A stretch of 59,191 nt of DNA from Bacteroidota bacterium. GTDB lineage: Bacteria > Bacteroidota > Bacteroidia > AKYH767-A > OLB10. The position numbers and the translations under genes are program-made. The stretch spans positions 1-59,191 of the forward strand of contig JANXSD010000112.1 of the NCBI GenBank assembly GCA_025352785.1. Direction: 5' to 3'. Positions 52,975-59,191 of the stretch are shown here, piece by piece (position 1 is the stretch's first letter; every line of letters begins with the position of its first letter). The notes beneath the pieces were generated by a model that did not search any database, was not told the origin of the DNA, and saw nothing but the letters and a program-made list of their open reading frames with translations.

Positions 52975-54135
52975 ATGCCCCAATATCACTCCCAAGGACA
53001 ATTCCCTCATAAACGGCATACGCAGTTTCGTAAACCTGATGGGACTCTATATGCAGAAGAGTTAGTATCAACACATGGTTTTTCCAATGTGTATTCGCTG
53101 GTTTATCACTGCCACCCTCCAACTTTAGTAAAAGCTGTTGGCGAACCGTTTTCGCGTGAACCTAAAATTACGTTTCAGCGTTTTTTGCGTCATCAGAGTT
53201 TTGAAGGATTTAATATCTTACCAGAGGATGATTACATCGATAGTAAAAAAGCCATACTTGTTAACAATGATTTACAAATTTCATTGGCTGCTCCTCGCAA
53301 ATCAATAAGTGATTATTTTTTAAAAAATGCCGATGCCGATGAAATGATTTTCGTTCATAAAGGGAGTGGTGTATTAAAATCTATTTATGGGAATATTGAA
53401 TTTAGTTATGGCGATTATTTAGTGATTCCTAGAGGTACCATTTTTCAATTGCATTTTAATGATGAAGATAATCGATTGCTGATTGTGGATTCATTTACTG
53501 CTATTGAAACGCCTAAACGTTATCGCAATGCGTATGGTCAGCTAGAAGAACATTCACCTTTTTGTGAACGTGATATTCGTAAGCCTCAAAATTTAGAAAC
53601 ACACGATGAAGTAGGTGATTTCAGAGTGATGATCAAAAAACAAGGAATTGTATATCCTTATATCTATGCAACACATCCCTTTGATGCTATTGGATGGGAT
53701 GGAAATCTTTATCCGTATGCATTAAGCATTCATGATTTTGAACCCATCACTGGTAGAGTGCATCAACCACCTCCAGTACATCAAACTTTTGAAGCAAATA
53801 ATTACGTAATCTGTTCATTTGTCCCTAGGCTATTCGATTATCACCCGCTTGCTATACCGGCTCCTTATAATCATAGTAATGTTGATTCGGATGAGTTATT
53901 GTATTATGTTGATGGCGACTTTATGAGTAGAAAACATGTTACCAAAGGAATGCTCACCTTGCATCCATCAGGAATACCCCATGGCCCGCATCCTGGAACT
54001 GTTGAAAAAAGTATTGGTAAAAAAGAAACTCAAGAACTTGCCGTGATGATTGATACCTTCCGACCACTTTGGTTAACAGAGGAGGCAATGAAAATTATGT
54101 CGGATAATTACTATAAATCATGGCTGGAACTTTAG
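52975..54135 (+). CDS. hmgA: Homogentisate 1,2-dioxygenase
   Basis: An Fe(II) cupin dioxygenase that opens the ring of homogentisate to maleylacetoacetate in tyrosine catabolism. This 386-residue protein shows the two-cupin layout: YGDYLVIPRGTIFQLHF in the first part, and the metal-binding region with HPFDAIGWDGNLYPYALSIHDFEP, PPPVHQTFE, FVPRLFDYHPLAIPAPYNHSN and HPSGIPHGPHPG in the second. The start is ATG 52975 (MPQYHSQGQFPHKRHTQFR), which matches the family N-terminus; the upstream frame to 52915 runs through the -7 element. It is shorter than the ~440-residue human enzyme, as in Bacteroidota homologues. Confidence 0.92.
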   Translation: MPQYHSQGQFPHKRHTQFRKPDGTLYAEELVSTHGFSNVYSLVYHCHPPTLVKAVGEPFSREPKITFQRFLRHQSFEGFNILPEDDYIDSKKAILVNNDLQISLAAPRKSISDYFLKNADADEMIFVHKGSGVLKSIYGNIEFSYGDYLVIPRGTIFQLHFNDEDNRLLIVDSFTAIETPKRYRNAYGQLEEHSPFCERDIRKPQNLETHDEVGDFRVMIKKQGIVYPYIYATHPFDAIGWDGNLYPYALSIHDFEPITGRVHQPPPVHQTFEANNYVICSFVPRLFDYHPLAIPAPYNHSNVDSDELLYYVDGDFMSRKHVTKGMLTLHPSGIPHGPHPGTVEKSIGKKETQELAVMIDTFRPLWLTEEAMKIMSDNYYKSWLEL

Positions 54136-54211
54136 TTATTTGATTATTAACAAAAAGCATGTGTATTTATGTTCTAATTTTTTATGCAACCTTATTGATA
54201 AAATCGGCGTC

Positions 54212-54231
54212 TATCACTTCATGAAGTGATA
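54212..54231. promoter_or_regulatory. Perfect 20-bp palindrome upstream of the T9SS cargo gene
   Basis: TATCACTTCA and its reverse complement TGAAGTGATA abut with no spacer. It lies 76 bp after hmgA and about 145 bp before the cargo gene ATG. The lack of a loop and of a T tract argues for a dimeric protein-binding site rather than a terminator. Confidence 0.5.
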
Positions 54232-54298
54232 ATTTGCTATTGTTGAAAATTTACATAAAAATATAACGTAGTTCTACTGAGATAAAAAGATAATTTCC

Positions 54299-54306
54299 TA
54301 TTTTTG
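54299..54306 (+). promoter_or_regulatory. -7 promoter element of the T9SS cargo gene
   Basis: TATTTTTG matches TAnnTTTG and lies 69 bases upstream of the ATG at 54376. No -33 box is apparent at the usual spacing. The leader would be about 60 nt. Confidence 0.4.
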
Positions 54307-54375
54307 AAGATCATACTATTTACCTAACGATTACATCATTTACAAATTTGCTACCGACAACACAAACCAATTCCT

Positions 54376-55827
54376 ATGAAAAAATTATTACTAGCGCTAT
54401 TCCTGTTTGTCAGTTATTCCACGGTGAATGCCCAATTCTCTGAGAATTTTGACGGGGGTACGGTCAACATGGTTAATAGCGGACCAGGAACATGGACCAT
54501 TGATAACACACTATCAACCTCCGCTCCAAATAGCTACCGCGGGCAGTATACTTTAAACTCCTATACGAGTTTAGAAACTCCAGCCAATACAATTGATGCA
54601 ACTGGAAAAGCTTTTGTTGTATTAAGCTTCAAACAAATCTGTAAAATAGAATTTGTTGATTCAGCAAAAATCGAAGTTTCTGTGGACGGTGGCATCACGT
54701 GGGTCAAACTATATGACCACGGTATAAGTAATCAAAATTGTATTTATTTAGGAAATAGTCCTTCTTTCCAAGCGAATGAAAGTTTTTCTGAAAGCTCTTA
54801 TGGCTTAACCTGGGATCCAGGTAATGTCACAACACCAACAAATTCATGGTGGCAAACGGAAACATTTGATATTTCTCAATTAGCTGCTTTTCAACCAGAT
54901 ATTCGAATCAGATTTAAGTCATTAGATGTACAAAATATTGGCGCAGCACGTTACGGTTGGAATATCGATGATTTAAATGTTCAATTGGCTACTTGCGAAT
55001 TAAACGCGCCAACTTTTGGGGTAATAACACCAAATTTAAGTGGAACAATTTATTCAGTAAATCCTGTGGATATTGATGCAGATATCTTAGATGCATCTGG
55101 TGTTCCTCAAGGCAATGCGCAATTATTTTGGATGATAAACGGTGGACCAGTACAGGAATTTCAACCAGGTTTTGGAATGTTTGATGCTTCTGGTTCAGGT
55201 GTAGGTCATTATTTCGGAACTATTAGCGACAACGGGAATCCATTTAGTGATGGAGACACCATTTGCTGGTGGATTCAAGCTACTGATGGTTCAGGATGTA
55301 ATAACGTTTCTTTTTATCCTCCATCGGGTCAAGCAGGCTGTAAACAATTTATAGCGAGCACAGGTGTACGTATTCCTTATTGCGATTCTTTTGACAATCC
55401 TTTTCCTGTATGGCATGCGGATTCTACAAGTATTGGGGATTTATGGACTTTAGGAACTCCAGCAAATGGATCGCTTAATGCAGCACATTCTGGATCTAAT
55501 GTGTGGGGAATCGGTTTAACTACCGCCTATAATTCTAGTGATGAAAGTTATCTTCTTTCTCCAGTGTTTGATTTCTCATTAATCAGTGTTGCTAACCTAA
55601 CTTTTTGGTTAAATTATAATACAGAAGGAAATGCATTCGGGCAGTACGATGGTGCACGTATTGAATATGCTTTAAATTCAGCCTCTCCAGTTTGGCAGGT
55701 TTTAGGTAACTCAGGCGGAAATTCGCAAGTACAAAATAACTGGTACAACACTGCTAATCTTACTTCATCTTCTCTTCCAGCTTGGAATGGAAACAGTAAC
55801 GGTTGGCAAAATCATCTTATAAATTAG
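54376..55827 (+). CDS. T9SS cargo protein with jelly-roll modules, N-terminal fragment (frameshifted)
   Basis: The first 483 codons of what should be a ~1551-residue secreted protein. A Sec signal peptide (KKLLLALFLFVSYSTVNAQ) is followed by a MAM/jelly-roll-like module (FSENFDGG to about residue 205, with GWNIDDLNVQ), a domain at about 210-330 and the start of a second jelly-roll (YCDSFDNPFPVWHADS, LGTPANGSLNAAHSG). The frame ends prematurely: after NGWQ it reads NHLIN and stops at 55825-55827, while the -1 frame continues the module as KSSYKLG. One missing A in the run at 55808-55811 explains this. Restoring it gives a total length of 4656 bases from 54376 to 59030, an exact multiple of three. 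Confidence 0.88.
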   Translation: MKKLLLALFLFVSYSTVNAQFSENFDGGTVNMVNSGPGTWTIDNTLSTSAPNSYRGQYTLNSYTSLETPANTIDATGKAFVVLSFKQICKIEFVDSAKIEVSVDGGITWVKLYDHGISNQNCIYLGNSPSFQANESFSESSYGLTWDPGNVTTPTNSWWQTETFDISQLAAFQPDIRIRFKSLDVQNIGAARYGWNIDDLNVQLATCELNAPTFGVITPNLSGTIYSVNPVDIDADILDASGVPQGNAQLFWMINGGPVQEFQPGFGMFDASGSGVGHYFGTISDNGNPFSDGDTICWWIQATDGSGCNNVSFYPPSGQAGCKQFIASTGVRIPYCDSFDNPFPVWHADSTSIGDLWTLGTPANGSLNAAHSGSNVWGIGLTTAYNSSDESYLLSPVFDFSLISVANLTFWLNYNTEGNAFGQYDGARIEYALNSASPVWQVLGNSGGNSQVQNNWYNTANLTSSSLPAWNGNSNGWQNHLIN

Positions 55828-58800
55828 GATCAGTAGCGGGCTTACCAAATGATCCAACAGGAGTTCAGTTCCGTTTCGCATTTAATTCGGATGCTTTTGG
55901 AACAGTGGAAGGTTTCCTTATCGATGATCTTTGCATCCTTGTTCCTCCAGCTAATGATCTTGGTGTTACCACTTATCTTCAACCAATTCCAAATGCAGGA
56001 CAAGCAGCAGGTTCTTCAAGTCCGTTTTCAGTAGTAGTTGAAAACTTTGGAACTGATCCTCAAACCACTTTTAATATTGGTTATTCTATTACAACATTAG
56101 GTACTTCATCTGTACCGTATACTGGAACTGTTGTTGCCGTAAATTCAACAAGTAACGTAATACTGCCAAATTTTGTGGTTCCTTCTGGTTCATTTACAAT
56201 ATGTACATGGACCGATCTAGCTGGTGATGGAGATCATTCAAATGATACTTTATGCAGTACGTATGTTGGTGTTCCAACAATTACTCCTACATTTTGTGAT
56301 AACTTTGAAAATGCAAACGTAAACGGATGGAATCCTGTAAATAATGGTGCTTCAGGTTCAGATTGGTTACTAGGAACTCCCGCACATGCTAATTTAAACA
56401 CAGCACATTCAGGAGTTAATGCGTGGGATATTAATTTATCTTCAACGTATGGTCCTAATGCAGATGCAGAATTATATTCACCTTATTTCGATTTTAGCGC
56501 CATTTCAAACGGTAAACTTTCTTTCTCGTACAATTTTAATACAGAATCAAGCTTTGATGGAACACGGTTAGATTATTCTACTGATGGTGGTGCTACTTGG
56601 AACCTACTTGGAACAGGTGGTTCAACAGGCGCTCCAAACTTAGCAGGTACTGATCCATGCGGAACAAACTGGTATTCGAAAGCCTCAATCTTCTCTAGTA
56701 CCCAAAATGCTTGGGCAGGAAATACAACTGGTATCTGGAGAAATGCTTCTTATAAATTATGTTGTACTAATGGGATTTTATTAAGTCCTACATTAGTTCA
56801 ATTCCGTTTCGTATTTACTTCCGATGCTTCTGTTCAAATTGAAGGATTTTCTATTGATGATTTTTGCATCACTTCTTCAACGGGTGGCGATGCTGGTGTA
56901 TCTGCAATTATATCTCCCGTAGTTGGTGGATTTCCTGTAGGTGTTCAAGCACATGTAGTTGTAAAAATTGAAAATTATGGTTCAACTATTTTAACATCAA
57001 TACCAGTAACTTATTTCGCAGGTGGCGTAGCTCATTCATTTACTTATACAGGTTCAATTCCTGCTTGTGGATCAGTCACTTTTGCATTTCCTGATAGTAT
57101 TGGAATTATTCAAGGGCCTAATGACATCTGTGCTTACACCCAATTACCAGGTGATGTGAATTTGAATAATGATACAACATGTATCTCTGTTATCGGACAA
57201 CCAGTAATCACTTCAGTTTATAACAATAGTTATAATGATAATTTAGAGTCGGGAAATATTGGTTACGCTCCTTCTATTGATCCACTAGGAGATGCAGGAA
57301 CAATTTGGGAATTTGGAACGCCATTTTTCGCACTTACTACTGGGGCTCATACGCCTGTAAATGCATGGGATGTTAACTTAACTACTGCAACTACCACTAA
57401 TGCATTTACTTACTTAACAACTCCATATTTTAAACTAAAAGGAAATGCTAATTCACAACATGCCACACTTCGTTTCTGGCAAAATCGTGATATGGCTCCG
57501 TTTACTGATCAATTTTATATTGAATATAAAAAAGGTGCAACAGGTGGAACATGGACTAAACTTGGTTTCAATGGTGATATAAATGGTACAAATTGGTACA
57601 ACGCAACCGACAATTGGAATGGCATTCAAGGATGGATAAGAAGCTCTTATAAAGACATTGATAAATTATTCACGTCTCCGCTTCCAGTAGGTGATTCAAT
57701 TATTCAATTCCGTTTTGTATATACTACTGGCGGGTTCTCTACATCAAATGGTGTATCTGTTGATGATATTGAATTGTACATCCCAATTCCATTATCTATT
57801 ACTCCACTAAGTGTTAATTTAAGTATTCCTAACTCATTAATACTACCTGGACAACCAATTACTTTTGCAGCTCCAATTCATAATGACGGTAATAATCCCG
57901 TATTTATACATAATGCTTCTTTAGTAATAGATAATAACCTCGTTGCAACTGATTTTGTAAATTATCTAGGTAGTCCTCTGGAACCAGATAGTACTATCAT
58001 TCATAATTTTACAACTACTACATGGATCGCAAGCCCAGGATTCCATCAAGCATGTGTTTATACTTCTAGTCCGAACGGTACATTTGATTATGCAATGTAT
58101 AATGATACTATTTGTTCTACCATCCTTGTATTTGATTCAGTAACTACAACATCATTACCTTATTGTAATGATTTCGAATCAGGAACACAGTGGGTAACTT
58201 TAGATGCGATCTCTTACTCGAAGGCCACAGATTTTGAATTAGGAACTCCTAATCAAACACATTTAAATAGTGCGCATTCAGGTTCCAAATGCTGGACTTT
58301 ATATGTTGATAGTAATTATATAAATCGTGATTCATCTGGTTTATTCTCTTCTATGATGCGTGTACAAACGGGTCACTGTTATAAATTAGGATTCTGGCAA
58401 CAATTCCGTACTGAATTCGGTTCGGATGGTGGTACTGTAGAATATTCAGATGACTTAGGTGTGTCATGGAAACGCATTGACTATACAGGAACTCCAGGAG
58501 TAATTTCCTCAGGAGCGCCAGGAACAAATTACTCTTATGTAATTGCACTTAATCCAAATGATCCATCTAAAAAAGGATTTACAGGAAATGCAAACAACTG
58601 GTTTAAAGTTGAACAAACTATTCGCCCTAATCTTGATGGTTTAATTATCATTCGTTGGAGATTCGCTTCAGATTATTCTGCTCGTGATGAAGGTTGGTCA
58701 ATTGATGATGTTTGTTTCACTGACTTAGGTATCTGTACTCCACTTGGTGTGAATGAATTTGCAATTGATGATTTTGGTTTAAGCCAGAATTATCCTAACC

Positions 58801-59030
58801 CAGCAAATGGAAATACAACAATAGAATACATGATTCCACATACTGGATCTGTTTCTATTCAAGTTACTGATATGATAGGTCAAGTGGTTGATGTAATTGT
58901 TTCTAAAAATGAATCAGAAGGCAAGCACATTATCGATTACAATACTTCGAAACTTGCTCCTGGAATCTATACTTACACTATGAAGTTTGGTGACCGCCAG
59001 GTTACAAAACGAATGGTGATCACAGAATAA
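55803..59030 (+). CDS. T9SS cargo protein with jelly-roll modules and type A sorting domain, C-terminal fragment
   Basis: Continuation of the frameshifted gene. The listed start is only where this frame opens; it is probably not a real initiation site. It completes jelly-roll module 2, then has three more MAM/jelly-roll-like modules, each with an LGTP...LN.AHSG..W phrase and a closing (I/V)DD(L/F/V/I)C-type strand (IDDFCI, VDDIELY, IDDVCF). Between them lie CARDB-like domains (NDLGVTTYLQPIPNAGQ..., GDAGVSAIISPVVGG...). The last ~80 residues are the type A C-terminal sorting domain (NYPNPANGNTTIEYMIP, VTDMIGQVV, LAPGIYTYTMKFGDRQVTKRMVI). The protein is expected on the cell surface or released; binding targets are unknown. 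Confidence 0.88.
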   Translation: MAKSSYKLGSVAGLPNDPTGVQFRFAFNSDAFGTVEGFLIDDLCILVPPANDLGVTTYLQPIPNAGQAAGSSSPFSVVVENFGTDPQTTFNIGYSITTLGTSSVPYTGTVVAVNSTSNVILPNFVVPSGSFTICTWTDLAGDGDHSNDTLCSTYVGVPTITPTFCDNFENANVNGWNPVNNGASGSDWLLGTPAHANLNTAHSGVNAWDINLSSTYGPNADAELYSPYFDFSAISNGKLSFSYNFNTESSFDGTRLDYSTDGGATWNLLGTGGSTGAPNLAGTDPCGTNWYSKASIFSSTQNAWAGNTTGIWRNASYKLCCTNGILLSPTLVQFRFVFTSDASVQIEGFSIDDFCITSSTGGDAGVSAIISPVVGGFPVGVQAHVVVKIENYGSTILTSIPVTYFAGGVAHSFTYTGSIPACGSVTFAFPDSIGIIQGPNDICAYTQLPGDVNLNNDTTCISVIGQPVITSVYNNSYNDNLESGNIGYAPSIDPLGDAGTIWEFGTPFFALTTGAHTPVNAWDVNLTTATTTNAFTYLTTPYFKLKGNANSQHATLRFWQNRDMAPFTDQFYIEYKKGATGGTWTKLGFNGDINGTNWYNATDNWNGIQGWIRSSYKDIDKLFTSPLPVGDSIIQFRFVYTTGGFSTSNGVSVDDIELYIPIPLSITPLSVNLSIPNSLILPGQPITFAAPIHNDGNNPVFIHNASLVIDNNLVATDFVNYLGSPLEPDSTIIHNFTTTTWIASPGFHQACVYTSSPNGTFDYAMYNDTICSTILVFDSVTTTSLPYCNDFESGTQWVTLDAISYSKATDFELGTPNQTHLNSAHSGSKCWTLYVDSNYINRDSSGLFSSMMRVQTGHCYKLGFWQQFRTEFGSDGGTVEYSDDLGVSWKRIDYTGTPGVISSGAPGTNYSYVIALNPNDPSKKGFTGNANNWFKVEQTIRPNLDGLIIIRWRFASDYSARDEGWSIDDVCFTDLGICTPLGVNEFAIDDFGLSQNYPNPANGNTTIEYMIPHTGSVSIQVTDMIGQVVDVIVSKNESEGKHIIDYNTSKLAPGIYTYTMKFGDRQVTKRMVITE
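55807..55814 (+). other. Frameshift site (single A deficit in a homopolymer)
   Basis: The sequence CAAAATCA needs one more A (CAAAAATCA) to encode Gln-Lys-Ser and join both halves of the cargo gene. The corresponding place in the next module (WRNASYKL) shows the expected reading. The context (TGG CAA AAT) is not a canonical slippery heptamer. Confidence 0.8.
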
Positions 59031-59040
59031 GATTAAAAAT

Positions 59041-59094
59041 TGATCATAAAAAACCCCTTGAAGTCTTAGTACTTCAGGGGGTTTTTTATGATCA
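59041..59094. terminator. Long-stem terminator of the T9SS cargo gene
   Basis: A 24-bp stem (59041-59064 with 59071-59094, one G-T pair) with a 6-base loop CTTAGT. The stem contains A6CCCC on the left and GGGGT6 on the right. It lies 10 bases after the stop codon. The A and T tracts lie inside the stem, so it should terminate transcription in either direction. Confidence 0.88.
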
Positions 59095-59151
59095 AAAATT
59101 TATTGGTTCAATTATACACGCCTCTGATTTTATTTTAAAAAGCATCGGATA

Positions 59152-59170
59152 CAAAACCTTTACGGTTTTG
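59152..59170. repeat. Short hairpin with GTAAA loop at the right edge
   Basis: CAAAACC (59152-59158) pairs with GGTTTTG (59164-59170). Read on the minus strand, the loop is GTAAA between CC and GG, resembling the CCGTAA-loop units at 51534-51789 but one base shorter. The window ends 21 bases later, so further copies cannot be judged. Confidence 0.45.
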
Positions 59171-59191
59171 CAAGATCGTGATTATCAGATT

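Noticed and set aside
55803-55815. Programmed -1 frameshift
   Set aside because: The site TGG CAA AAT does not form an X-XXY-YYZ heptamer and no downstream stimulator is evident; a single A deficit is simpler.
1-59191. Insertion sequences, phage genes, tRNA or rRNA genes
   Set aside because: None seen on reading both strands; every long open frame is explained by the listed genes and intergenic regions are short except 51170-51854.

Overview
The window is AT-rich bacterial DNA that looks like a Bacteroidota chromosome. Three things support this. It carries type IX secretion (T9SS) hallmarks: a type B/CHU_C C-terminal domain at the left edge, a type A sorting tail at the right edge, and the T9SS plug protein. 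Several genes are preceded by the TAnnTTTG -7 promoter element of this phylum. Strong Shine-Dalgarno sequences are scarce. I see no rRNA, tRNA, transposase, CRISPR array or integrase.

Left region (1-18372): the 3' end of a large surface repeat protein; mazG (-); a PagL-like outer-membrane deacylase with a head-GIN lipoprotein; an ABC-F ATPase coupled to the T9SS plug protein; apaG; a SpoU-type RNA methyltransferase (-) divergent from the BamA-family lipoprotein tamL; a secreted MsrB (-); then a signalling cluster of a triple-receiver hybrid histidine kinase, a CheR-type methyltransferase and a receiver-kinase protein.

Catabolic region (18394-25150, all minus): a phenylacetyl-CoA degradation operon in the transcription order paaA-B-C-D-G-H-ogt-paaI-paaJ. 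A DNA-repair alkyltransferase sits in the middle. paaE, paaF, paaK and paaZ are absent from the window.

Surface polysaccharide operon (25354-47163, all plus): about 21.8 kb of tightly packed, often overlapping genes. They encode the Wza export lipoprotein, Wzc tyrosine kinase, Wzx flippase, Wzy-like polymerase, four GT4 glycosyltransferases, a DUF354 GT-B protein, two methyltransferases, an AsnB-type amidotransferase, a two-domain oxidoreductase and an alpha/alpha-toroid protein. In the centre is a little-understood module: two divergent nucleotidyltransferase-fold proteins flank a formyltransferase-like/beta-propeller protein. A perfect 15-bp hairpin ends the operon.

Right region (47212-59191): a cysteine desulfurase, glmM and ribBA (all minus); a 685-bp gene-free stretch holding a family of hairpins whose stems differ but whose CCGTAA loop is constant; tyrosine-catabolism genes (a fumarylacetoacetate hydrolase-family gene divergent from hmgA); and a 4.6-kb T9SS cargo gene split by one missing A. 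Its final hairpin has a 24-bp stem.

The strongest items for follow-up are the CCGTAA-loop hairpin family (51494-51799), the nucleotidyltransferase/propeller module (32058-35547) and the frameshift near 55809.
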